The translations under genes and the position numbers were made by a program. DNA of 34,531 bases, from positions 1 through 34,531 of the forward strand of contig RDYZ01000218.1 of the NCBI GenBank assembly GCA_004293855.1, written 5' to 3'. Position 1 is the stretch's first letter. Every line of letters starts with the position of its first letter. This DNA comes from Oscillatoriales cyanobacterium. GTDB lineage: Bacteria > Cyanobacteriota > Cyanobacteriia > Cyanobacteriales > Geitlerinemataceae. The notes beneath the pieces are model-generated. The model had not been told where the DNA came from. It ran no database searches and saw nothing but the letters and a program-made list of their open reading frames with translations. Positions 9,601 through 16,919 of this stretch are shown in pieces.

Positions 9601-11810
9601 TGCTTGAACAGCTCGCTGAAGCCCACGCGCGACGCCAACGCAGTGAACGCACCTCTCGCCGTCTGTTGGCCCTCGGGGTGATTGTTTCAACCCTGGGCGC
9701 GATCGCCTTTGGTTTACTCGCCAGTTCCGCCCAGCACGCACGCCAACGGGCGGAAATCGCAGAACGCCAAGCCGCCTTTGCCGCGATCGATGCACGCAGT
9801 TCCGCCGCCACCGCTCGCTGGCTCGCCCACGATTCCCTCAATGCGATCGTCGATGGTCTCCGCGCCACCCTACGCCTTGCCGTCTTCCCCGGCCCGGTGG
9901 ACGACCCCGATCGGCAAGCCCTCACCTACACCACCCTACAAACCCTCAACCCGATCCTGCAAACGGTGACGGAACGCAATCGTCTCGAGGGTCACAGCAA
10001 CAGCATCCTCGGGGTGGAAGTGGCCCCCAATGGCACGTTTATCGCCAGTGTCAGTTGGGATGAAAGTTTGCGGGTCTGGTCGGCCTCGGGGCGTGAGCGC
10101 TATCAAATTCCCAAAGCCCATCGTGAAGCGGTTACCACAGTTGCGATCTCACCCGACAGTACGACGATCGCCACCGGTGGCCACGATCGCACGGTCAAAC
10201 TCTGGCAAGCCGACGATGGTACACAACGGGCGGATCTCAAAGGCCATCAAAACATTGTGACCAGTGTGGCGTTTTCTCCCGATGGCCGCTGGCTGGCCTC
10301 GGCGGATATTGACGGCATGGTCATTCTTTGGGACTGCCGCCGTCAGACAGCGGTGCGACGCTTTCAGGCTCATGACGATTGGATTTTGGATTTGGCCTTT
10401 AGCCCAGAGGGCTCGACCCTGGCGACAACGAGCCGCGATCGTCGCTTGCGCCTCTGGAGTCTGGACGGTCAACTTGAGGCGGAATTTTTAGGCCATACCG
10501 ACGGGGTCACCGCTGTGGACTTTAGCCCCGACGGTCGCGAGCTGGTGACGGCCAGTGCGGATGGATCGGCGATCGTCTGGACGCGATCGGGTGTGATACT
10601 CGCCACCCTGGCAGATCATGACGGGTGGGTGCGCGATGCTCGTTTTAGTCCGGATGGAACCACGATCGCCACCGGTGACGATCAGACGATTTCCCTGTGG
10701 AATCGTGACGGTACACGGCGCGATCGCCTCTTCGGCCACCACGATCGCATCTGGAGCCTCAGTTTTAACCCCACCCGCTCAACCCTGGTCAGTGCCAGCT
10801 CCGATAATACAATTCGTCTCTGGGACTATACCGATCGGGCCTTTGCCCGCCTGAGCGATCCAGATCAAGCCTTTGCGAGTGTTGCCGTCAGTCCCAATGG
10901 TCAATGGATCGCCGCCGCTGTCGATCCGGTCATTCACCTCTACACACCCTCCGGCCAACTCCTCGCCCAACTGAAAGGCCATACCGAGGACATCCTCACC
11001 GTTGCCTTTGACCCCCAGGGTCAGGCGATCGTCAGCGCCTCCGATGACGGCACGGCCCGAGTCTGGTCTCTGGAACCCGGCCAGCCTCCCCAGGAACAGG
11101 CCATCCTCACCCACGGCGGCCCTGTGCTCGCGGCGGGTTTTTCCAGTGATGGTCAAACCATCGCCACCGCTGGGGATGATGGGGTGGTACGGCTCTGGGA
11201 TGCCCAAACCGGAGCCCGACAACGCACCCTCTACGGTCATACGGATCAGGCCACAAGCCTCGCCTTTGATCCGCTCAATCAACTGCTGGCAACCGCTAGC
11301 GCAGACAACACCGTCCGGCTATGGACTCGCACCGGACGCGAAATCGCCATCCTCAACGGCCACGATAGCTCTGTGAAGTGGGTCACCTTCAGCCCCGATG
11401 GTCAGCACATTGCGTCCGCCAGTGCGGACAATACGATCCGGATTTGGACTCGTAACGGCACATCGATCGCCACCCTCACGGGTCACACCGGCCCGGTCAA
11501 CGGTGTGGTGTTCAGCGCAGACAGTCAGACGATCGCCTCGGTGGGCGACGATCGCACCCTGCGTCTCTGGCGGGTGGATGGGCAAGCCCTCTTGAGTTTT
11601 GAAGCACATACCGATCGTGCCTTAAGTGTGGCCTTTAGTGCCGACAATCAGCAGCTCTTGACGACCAGCGCCGACCACACCCTACGGGTTTGGGAACTCA
11701 ATCCCGACCATTTAATGCGTCAAGGCTGTGCCTGGGTGAAGCCCTACCTTGACGATAATCCCAGTGTGGCCGACGAAAACCGACGCCTCTGTGATGATTT
11801 CATCCCCTGA
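6687..11810 (+). CDS. Very large nSTAND1-type P-loop NTPase with TPR-like region, TM segment and 14 WD40 repeats
   Basis: ORF of 1719 aa (ORF start 6651; alternative ATG 6687). Walker A IHGQSGVGKSSLVHAGLVP, LVFIFDQFEEFFF Walker B-like, hydrophobic segment LLALGVIVSTLGAIAFGLLAS, then 14 WD40 repeats (GH...VTSVAFSPDG..LAS...D..V.LW). Confidence 0.9.
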   Translation: MTRVPDPPPDPPPNPPSDPDLNARSLDELCFALTATQGQFKLLFGHCNYRELRQQISSKLLLGTGAQETGKPHQPEAQRPQILELQVTPETTSLLPSLLECAMTQPDAVMIAGLETALNVRGLLEDLNQRRELLRDRCAFPVLFWLDDQLLSLMVRHLPDLESWATIYAFDIEPEQLIAQIDRFCNHVFERVMTPTSEPFLSRYPLIRDRDRLELDLGLRRLQRRGYQLTPQLRANLHFVVGRRAYEHDKTEVAIRYFRDSLAYWEAIGERLTIASTETFPTPDASTDLAPDLTPDLTSDLTPDLTTDPTPPLNAFDKSQAQQQIQALSKQGVLWVHLGLCQLPGQHVPDPERRERLQAAAQSFRQGLAAFTSAMRPELNAAAIVFLAEVLDDLEAWRSLQGVLRQAITLHKQYGSPLDLAADYLLLAEVAIQEHRWQPVQLWAARTVQLLTSMLPDSSRSESDRVLLMQMAHLYQAQVAQQRNSPTALTQINLAIEQLAMTGDDDTPTLNPARYLHWLERSRRMYFTLGCYREALQLKLKYQGIAQQYGFQAFVGIGQLEARCDPGPIFPENGVPVSPTEAVSREIQTSGRGRDIQNLVALLIRPDRKLIAIHGQSGVGKSSLVHAGLVPTLQRTSIAGRVVLPVVLGLYADWPARLAQQLNQNLSALGYTPIDSLQDLEDKPWKFDVDRILEAVTDLTTQHLALVFIFDQFEEFFFANADPADRLNFYYFLDRLLSLPFVKAALAVRDDCLHCLLECDRWLSMEVTQGDILNQASRYYIGNFSRGEARNLIRSLSGNRSTFRLDADLIEELVRDLSAELSEVRPIELQIVGVQLQHERITSLEDYRAAGPKANFVRRFLIETIGHCGPEHQATAIALMFCLTDKNGTRPIRTRADLAQVSHASPAQLDTILHILCECGLIFALPDRPAYRYQLVHDYFVPFIRQEQERYYSAETEALRQENRQLNEDKELLEQLAEAHARRQRSERTSRRLLALGVIVSTLGAIAFGLLASSAQHARQRAEIAERQAAFAAIDARSSAATARWLAHDSLNAIVDGLRATLRLAVFPGPVDDPDRQALTYTTLQTLNPILQTVTERNRLEGHSNSILGVEVAPNGTFIASVSWDESLRVWSASGRERYQIPKAHREAVTTVAISPDSTTIATGGHDRTVKLWQADDGTQRADLKGHQNIVTSVAFSPDGRWLASADIDGMVILWDCRRQTAVRRFQAHDDWILDLAFSPEGSTLATTSRDRRLRLWSLDGQLEAEFLGHTDGVTAVDFSPDGRELVTASADGSAIVWTRSGVILATLADHDGWVRDARFSPDGTTIATGDDQTISLWNRDGTRRDRLFGHHDRIWSLSFNPTRSTLVSASSDNTIRLWDYTDRAFARLSDPDQAFASVAVSPNGQWIAAAVDPVIHLYTPSGQLLAQLKGHTEDILTVAFDPQGQAIVSASDDGTARVWSLEPGQPPQEQAILTHGGPVLAAGFSSDGQTIATAGDDGVVRLWDAQTGARQRTLYGHTDQATSLAFDPLNQLLATASADNTVRLWTRTGREIAILNGHDSSVKWVTFSPDGQHIASASADNTIRIWTRNGTSIATLTGHTGPVNGVVFSADSQTIASVGDDRTLRLWRVDGQALLSFEAHTDRALSVAFSADNQQLLTTSADHTLRVWELNPDHLMRQGCAWVKPYLDDNPSVADENRRLCDDFIP
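7557..7612 (+). repeat. Short in-frame tandem repeat (~12 bp units, encoding PDLT/SDLT)
   Basis: CCAGATCTAACC-CCGGATCTCACC-TCGGATCTAACC-CCAGATCTAACC; translates as PDLTPDLTSDLTPDLTTDPT inside the STAND protein. Confidence 0.8.
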
Positions 11811-12085
11811 TCGGCATCCGGATCAGCGAATGGACAGCGGGTGGATACGTTGACATGAACCCGTTAAATTGAGAACATCCGCCTCCAATGCGGGCGTGTC
11901 ATCCCGAAATCAACGAACCGTAATCGGGTAAGCTGTGGAACGCCCGACCCAACAAAACGAAGGGCTGTAACCCTGACGGGATAAGCGCTAGGCATTGCAT
12001 GGATGACCGGCTCTCCTCCCGCGATGTTGGCGATCCGTTCGGCTATCCCAGAACTCTACCCTCGATCGCTGCCCTTGTGCCTGCT

Positions 12086-12985
12086 ATGACCTTGTCTCGC
12101 CCTATTTCGATCGCCTATCTCGGCCCCGCTGGAACCTATACCGAAGCGGCCACCCTTGCCTACGCCGAACAGCTCAGCGACTGCTTTGGCTGTGCCTGTG
12201 AGCCTCAGCCGCAACCGACGATCGCCCAAACCTTTCAGGCCGTTACCCAAGGTCGAACCGATCTGGCGATCGTGCCTGCTGAAAATTCGATTCAGGGGAG
12301 TGTCACCGTTACCCTGGATTTAATGTGGCAGTTGACCGATCTCACCATTCGGCAAGCGATTATTTTGCCCATCCAACATGCCCTAATTTCTAACGTGTCG
12401 CGCTGTGATCAAATCAGCACGATTTATTCCCATCCCCAGGCCCTCGCGCAGTGCCAACACTGGATCGCCGACCACGCTCCCCAAGCCCAAACCCGATCCA
12501 CGGACTCCACCGCCGACGCCCTACACACCCTTGAGACCGATCCCCAGGCCGCTGCGATCGCCTCACCCCGTGCTGCGCAGCTCTACAGTCGCCCGATTCT
12601 GGCCTATCCCATTAACGACTATCCCGATAACTGCACCCGCTTTTGGGCGATTTCCCCCACCCATAGCCCTCTCCCCTGGCCCGACTCTCCGGGCGCTCAC
12701 CACGCTTCGATCGCCTTTAGCCTACCCAAAAATTCACCGGGAGCGCTGCTCGATCCCCTGGCGACGATCGCCAGCCGCAATATCAACATGAGTCGCATCG
12801 AATCCCGACCGACCAAACGCCTCCTCGGGGAATATCTTTTCTTTGTGGATTGTGAAATTATCGGCACTCAACGGGACGATCGCCCCCTGTGGCACGCAGC
12901 GCTCCAGGATCTCAAAACCCATACGGAAGTCCTAAAACTCTTCGGTACTTACGGCATTCTTGATCTCAGTGAAATCACGTGCTAG
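12086..12985 (+). CDS. pheA: Prephenate dehydratase
   Basis: ISIAYLGPAGTYTEAATLAYAEQ ... AIVPAENSIQGSVTVTLDLM ... C-terminal ACT region with NINMSRIESRPTKRLLGEYLFFVDCE. The ATG at 12086 fits the family N-terminus; the ORF opens at 11999. Confidence 0.92.
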   Translation: MTLSRPISIAYLGPAGTYTEAATLAYAEQLSDCFGCACEPQPQPTIAQTFQAVTQGRTDLAIVPAENSIQGSVTVTLDLMWQLTDLTIRQAIILPIQHALISNVSRCDQISTIYSHPQALAQCQHWIADHAPQAQTRSTDSTADALHTLETDPQAAAIASPRAAQLYSRPILAYPINDYPDNCTRFWAISPTHSPLPWPDSPGAHHASIAFSLPKNSPGALLDPLATIASRNINMSRIESRPTKRLLGEYLFFVDCEIIGTQRDDRPLWHAALQDLKTHTEVLKLFGTYGILDLSEITC

Positions 12986-13272
12986 AAATCGCATGATACC
13001 GGTGGACAAGGGCGACACCTTCGGGTCACCCACCCCCATCCTCCGATCCTCGCTCTCGAGTTGCGCTCTAAAATAAAAGCAACCCCGACCATTTGGTCTA
13101 AGTTTCACGCTCTCCTTTCGGGTTTCTCGTCAGTTGGATTTGAGGTTTATTTCAGTTTACTTTCAGCTTAATTTTGCCCGCTGACCACACCCTAGCGCCG
13201 CCGTTGTGGTCTCCTCGACGATCGTCGAGTTTGTTCCGAGCCTCCTAAACTGCTCTCACGCTCTCCAAACCC

Positions 13273-14487
13273 ATGCGCGTATCTTTCAAACCTGTCATTG
13301 CTTCCCTTGTTTTACTCGCAATTGGCGGTGGAATCGGTGTCGCCGTTAGTCGGCAGCAGCTCCTCCTCAAGGAACAGGCCGCGACTCCGGATCAAGCAAC
13401 CGAGAGCACTCCCCTTCTGATCACCACGGACGATCCAAATCTCACCCCAACGACGGAACCCCAACGATCGAACTTCATCGCGGCGGCGGTTGAGCGTGTG
13501 GGTCCGGCGGTTGTCCGGATCGATGCCTCGCGCACCGTAGCGACGGGTGTTCCCGATGCCTTGCAAAATCCTTTCTTTCGCCGCTTTTTCTCGGAAGGTA
13601 CAGAGCCGCCTAGCGAACGGATTGAGCGTGGTACGGGTTCCGGTTTTGTCCTCAGCCAAGATGGCCGCATTATCACCAATGCTCACGTGGTTGAAGGGGC
13701 AGATGTGGTGGATGTCACGCTCAAGGATGGGCGTACGTTTGAGGGCAAGGTTTTAGGGGTAGATGCGCTGACGGATGTGGCCGTGATTCAAATCCAGGCC
13801 GACGATCGCCTGCCGACCGCTCCCATTGGCAGTGCGGAAACCCTAATCCCTGGTCAGTGGGCGATCGCGATCGGGAATCCCCTCGGTTTGGACAATACCG
13901 TCACGGTTGGCATCGTTAGTGCGATCGGACGATCCAGCGCTCAGGTGGGGATTAGCGATAAGCGTGTGCAATTTATCCAGACGGATGCTGCGATCAATCC
14001 CGGTAATTCTGGTGGCCCGCTGCTCAACGATCGGGGGGAAGTGATTGGCATTAACACCGCCATTCGCGCCAATGCCCAAGGTCTCGGCTTTGCCATTCCG
14101 ATCGAAACCGCGATCCGGGTCGCCACCCAAATTTCCACCTCCGGTTCCGCCGAGCATCCGTTCCTCGGGATTCAGATGCTTGATTTATCCCCAGACGTGA
14201 AAGCAGAACTAAACGCTAGCAAAAATATTCCGTTTCAGATCGAGCGCGATAGCGGTGTCTTTATTATGCAGGTTCTCCCCGATTCACCTGCCGCCGCTGG
14301 GGGACTAGAGGCTGGAGACATTATCCAAAAAATTGGTCAGACCCCGATCAAAAGTGCCGCTGACGTCCAGGCTCAAGTGGAAAATAGCTCGATCGGCGAT
14401 CCCCTGACGATCGAAGTCCTACGCAATCAACAGGTTCTCTCCCTACAGATCCAACCCGGACGGTTTCCCGCCCAAGACACGCCTTAA
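13273..14487 (+). CDS. HtrA/Deg-family S1C serine protease with PDZ domain
   Basis: N-terminal membrane/signal segment; GTGSGFVLSQDGRIITNAHVV (His), DALTDVAVIQI (Asp), QTDAAINPGNSGGPLLN (Ser), and C-terminal PDZ DSPAAAGGLEAGDIIQKIGQTPI. Confidence 0.92.
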   Translation: MRVSFKPVIASLVLLAIGGGIGVAVSRQQLLLKEQAATPDQATESTPLLITTDDPNLTPTTEPQRSNFIAAAVERVGPAVVRIDASRTVATGVPDALQNPFFRRFFSEGTEPPSERIERGTGSGFVLSQDGRIITNAHVVEGADVVDVTLKDGRTFEGKVLGVDALTDVAVIQIQADDRLPTAPIGSAETLIPGQWAIAIGNPLGLDNTVTVGIVSAIGRSSAQVGISDKRVQFIQTDAAINPGNSGGPLLNDRGEVIGINTAIRANAQGLGFAIPIETAIRVATQISTSGSAEHPFLGIQMLDLSPDVKAELNASKNIPFQIERDSGVFIMQVLPDSPAAAGGLEAGDIIQKIGQTPIKSAADVQAQVENSSIGDPLTIEVLRNQQVLSLQIQPGRFPAQDTP

Positions 14488-14844
14488 CTCTTCGTTACAT
14501 TCCGTATTCCGTGGCAACAAACTCACAATTTTTGTCAGCAACCTTCACCTATTTCTTGCGCTTATCAGCCTCCGAGTGAGTGGTAAATCCGACCCGAGGG
14601 GCGATCGAACCCCAACCCTGACTTCGATCGGGGCGGATCATCCAACTTGGGGATCGCCCAGTCTGGCGGTGATCCCCAGAATCTTGCTGGTCAACGCACA
14701 AAACGAAATTAAAAAGTGTGATCTTTATAACAAGAATTGTGTCGCAAACCTAAAGGGAAACGAAACAATCAGTAAGTTATTGAAATAACTTCGATAAGCT
14801 AAGTTTTGAAGAGCGAAACCCAGCGTTATGCGTTGGCTAGGAGC

Positions 14845-15807
14845 ATGACCAATCCTTCCCCGAAAGATCTGCTGTCCCGAATGCAGGAAGGCTTATCCAT
14901 GACACGCTCCTGCTTCGATCATCTGGAATTCCAAAATCTGGATCTTGATCGGGGACAATTTGCTCGTACCCAGTTTTCGGATGTTCGCCTTTCCCAGGTT
15001 TCCTGCCAGCGCACCAATTTTTCCCACGCCGATCTGTGCTATCTCGAGGTCTACGACAGCACCTTTGCTCAGGCCAACCTCTCCAAAGCGATTCTCCACA
15101 ACGCCCGCTTTCTGAATACGAACCTGCGTAGTCTGTACGCGCCCAAGGTGCAAGCCGACAATTTACGCCTGGTGAATGTTGCCGCATCGAATGCTCGGTT
15201 TACCTGTGCGACCCTGCGCCAGCTTGTGGCCGATCGCGTTGACTTCAGCCGTTCCAACTTTGAAGGGGCAAGACTCGGGGCCTGTGATTTGTCGGTCTGC
15301 AATTTTAATGAATCCCGCCAAAATCATGCGGACTTTGAAGGTGGGCAACTGGAAACCTCCACCTGGGTCAATGCCCAACTTCAGCACGCGTCCTTTGCCC
15401 GATCGACACTCACCAATGTCAATTTTTATCGTGCCCTGCTGAGTGATGCCAACTTTCGGGGGGCAACGATGCATTCGGTGCGGTTTGAGCGGATTGAGGG
15501 CATCGATACCAGTTTTGAAGGAACGGCGATCGATCGGGTTGATTTCCAAGACGCCGCACTCTTTGGAGCCTGTTTCCAAGGGGCGAAGCTGTCCCAGGTT
15601 GATTTTCGGAATGCCAGCTTACAAAATGCCAACTTTAACTACACCGATTGGCATGGTGCAAAGTTCGTCGGCAGTACGGTCTCGAATGCTTCGTTTTACG
15701 GCGCGACCGGCCTCTCGTCGGACAATTGCCGGTGGCTCATCGATAACGGTGCGATCGGTCTCGACAGCTCAAGTTGCTGTGTGATGTCTCTGGAAACAGC
15801 GTCGTAA
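14845..15807 (+). CDS. Pentapeptide-repeat protein
   Basis: Repeated A(D/N)LXX-like pentapeptides (FSHADLCYLEV, QANLSKAILHNARFLNTNLRS, LSDANFRGATMHSVRF, LFGACFQGAKLSQVDFRNASLQNANFNYTDWHGAKF). ORF opens at 14806; ATG 14845 (MTNPSPKDLLSRMQ) is a plausible start. Confidence 0.88.
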   Translation: MTNPSPKDLLSRMQEGLSMTRSCFDHLEFQNLDLDRGQFARTQFSDVRLSQVSCQRTNFSHADLCYLEVYDSTFAQANLSKAILHNARFLNTNLRSLYAPKVQADNLRLVNVAASNARFTCATLRQLVADRVDFSRSNFEGARLGACDLSVCNFNESRQNHADFEGGQLETSTWVNAQLQHASFARSTLTNVNFYRALLSDANFRGATMHSVRFERIEGIDTSFEGTAIDRVDFQDAALFGACFQGAKLSQVDFRNASLQNANFNYTDWHGAKFVGSTVSNASFYGATGLSSDNCRWLIDNGAIGLDSSSCCVMSLETAS

Positions 15808-16009
15808 GTTTCCCCTTCACCTCATGTCACCGAGGCTTTAGCGGGACAGCATCTAACCTGGTTTGAACCGCACTCGCTCGGATGATGGGCTCAGATCGAT
15901 CGGGCATGATGGCCCTGGATCGAAAACCTCACCCCCCATAAAACCGCTAGCTTAACGGTCTATGATAGGGAAAACTGCAACGTAGAACAGCGCAAAGGGC
16001 GAACAAACA

Positions 16010-16345
16010 ATGGCTCATATTGAATTTGTACGGGGTATTAAAGAGGAAACAATTCCTGATGTGCGGCTAACTCGCTCGAAAGATGGCACCAACGGAGTTG
16101 CAACCTTTATCTTCTCGGACCCTCAAGCCCTAGCGCCGGATTTCGGTCAAGAGATTACAGGGATGTATCTGATTGATGAAGAGGGAGAATTGGTCACCCG
16201 TGAGGTGAAGGGAAAATTTGTGAACGGCCAAGCGCGGGATCTCGAAGTCATGTATGCCATGAAGTCGGTGAACGATTGGGATCGCTTTATGCGCTTCATG
16301 GAGCGGTACGCCACAGAAAACGAACTGGGTTTTAGCAAGGCATAA
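16010..16345 (+). CDS. psb28: Photosystem II assembly/reaction-centre protein Psb28
   Basis: [38 protein letters not shown]...[26 protein letters not shown]...[23 protein letters not shown]; recognisable Psb28 sequence. Confidence 0.93.
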   Translation: MAHIEFVRGIKEETIPDVRLTRSKDGTNGVATFIFSDPQALAPDFGQEITGMYLIDEEGELVTREVKGKFVNGQARDLEVMYAMKSVNDWDRFMRFMERYATENELGFSKA

Positions 16346-16465
16346 GCTTCGATCGTCTGTCCGATCGTCAACGGCAATGATGATCAGACCAGCCTGAAAT
16401 CACTGAGCGGAGTCGAAGTGCGGCGCGGCCTCACCCAATGGCGAGCGACAATCGCCACCGACACG

Positions 16466-16512
16466 CCCAAAAAAAGACGTTGGAACCAAGTTTCCAGCGT
16501 CTTTTTTTGGGT
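16466..16512. terminator. Rho-independent terminator, likely bidirectional
   Basis: CCCAAAAAAAGACGTTGGAA-CCAAG-TTTCCAGCGTCTTTTTTTGGG: long GC-containing stem flanked by A7/T7, between convergent psb28 (+) and the CP12 gene (-). Confidence 0.85.
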
Positions 16513-16602
16513 TGATGGTTTAGAACAACACGGTTATCTCTGGAACTACGCCAACTCTGAACACACGCGATCGCGTGCCCTGGGCTGACCACTGAGGTCT
16601 AT

Positions 16603-16830
16603 CTAGTCGTCGTAAATACGGCACTCAGCGGCTTCGGGGTTTTCGTCGCAGTAGGTCTGAAATGAATTTTTCGGGGATTCTTGTTTTTGGTGAGAGGCTT
16701 CGGCTTGGAGTTCCTCGACCGCATCCCAAGCGGCTGCGCACTCACCGGAGGTTGCTCCGGAGGTGTCACAAACTTGACGGGCTTCGGCCCGTTCTTGCTC
16801 GATACGGCTATTGATGTCGCTATTGGTCAT
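16603..16830 (-). CDS. cp12: CP12-family Calvin-cycle regulator
   Basis: MTNSDINSRIEQERAEARQVCDTSGATSGECAAAWDAVEELQAEASHQKQ...FQTYCDENPEAAECRIYDD. Two cysteine pairs and AWDAVEELQAE are hallmark CP12 features. Start chosen at 16830, not the ORF start 16890. Confidence 0.92.
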   Translation of the reverse strand: MTNSDINSRIEQERAEARQVCDTSGATSGECAAAWDAVEELQAEASHQKQESPKNSFQTYCDENPEAAECRIYDD

Positions 16831-16919
16831 TTTGAAAAGTCCTGGTTGTAGGTCGTCTTCTACTCTACTTAGTATAGAGAAACTACTCACGGGGTGAGAT
16901 TCGGTTTCTTTAACCCTGG

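Noticed and set aside
9060-11609. Several antisense ORFs of 80-170 aa within the STAND-WD40 gene
   Set aside because: Shadow ORFs from GC-rich, repetitive coding sequence on the opposite strand, with no recognisable domain.
13010-13120. Weak hairpins after pheA (GGGCGACACCTTCGGGTCACCC; GACCATTTGGTC) as terminator
   Set aside because: Imperfect stems and no clear T-tract; not enough support to call.
14576-14788. Possible tRNA or small CDS (GGGGCGATCGAACCCC looks like a T-arm; ORF MSGKSDPRGDRTPTLT...)
   Set aside because: The stem-loop has an 8-nt loop around a HIP1-like site; no acceptor, D- or anticodon arm fits on either strand, and the ORF has no family signal.
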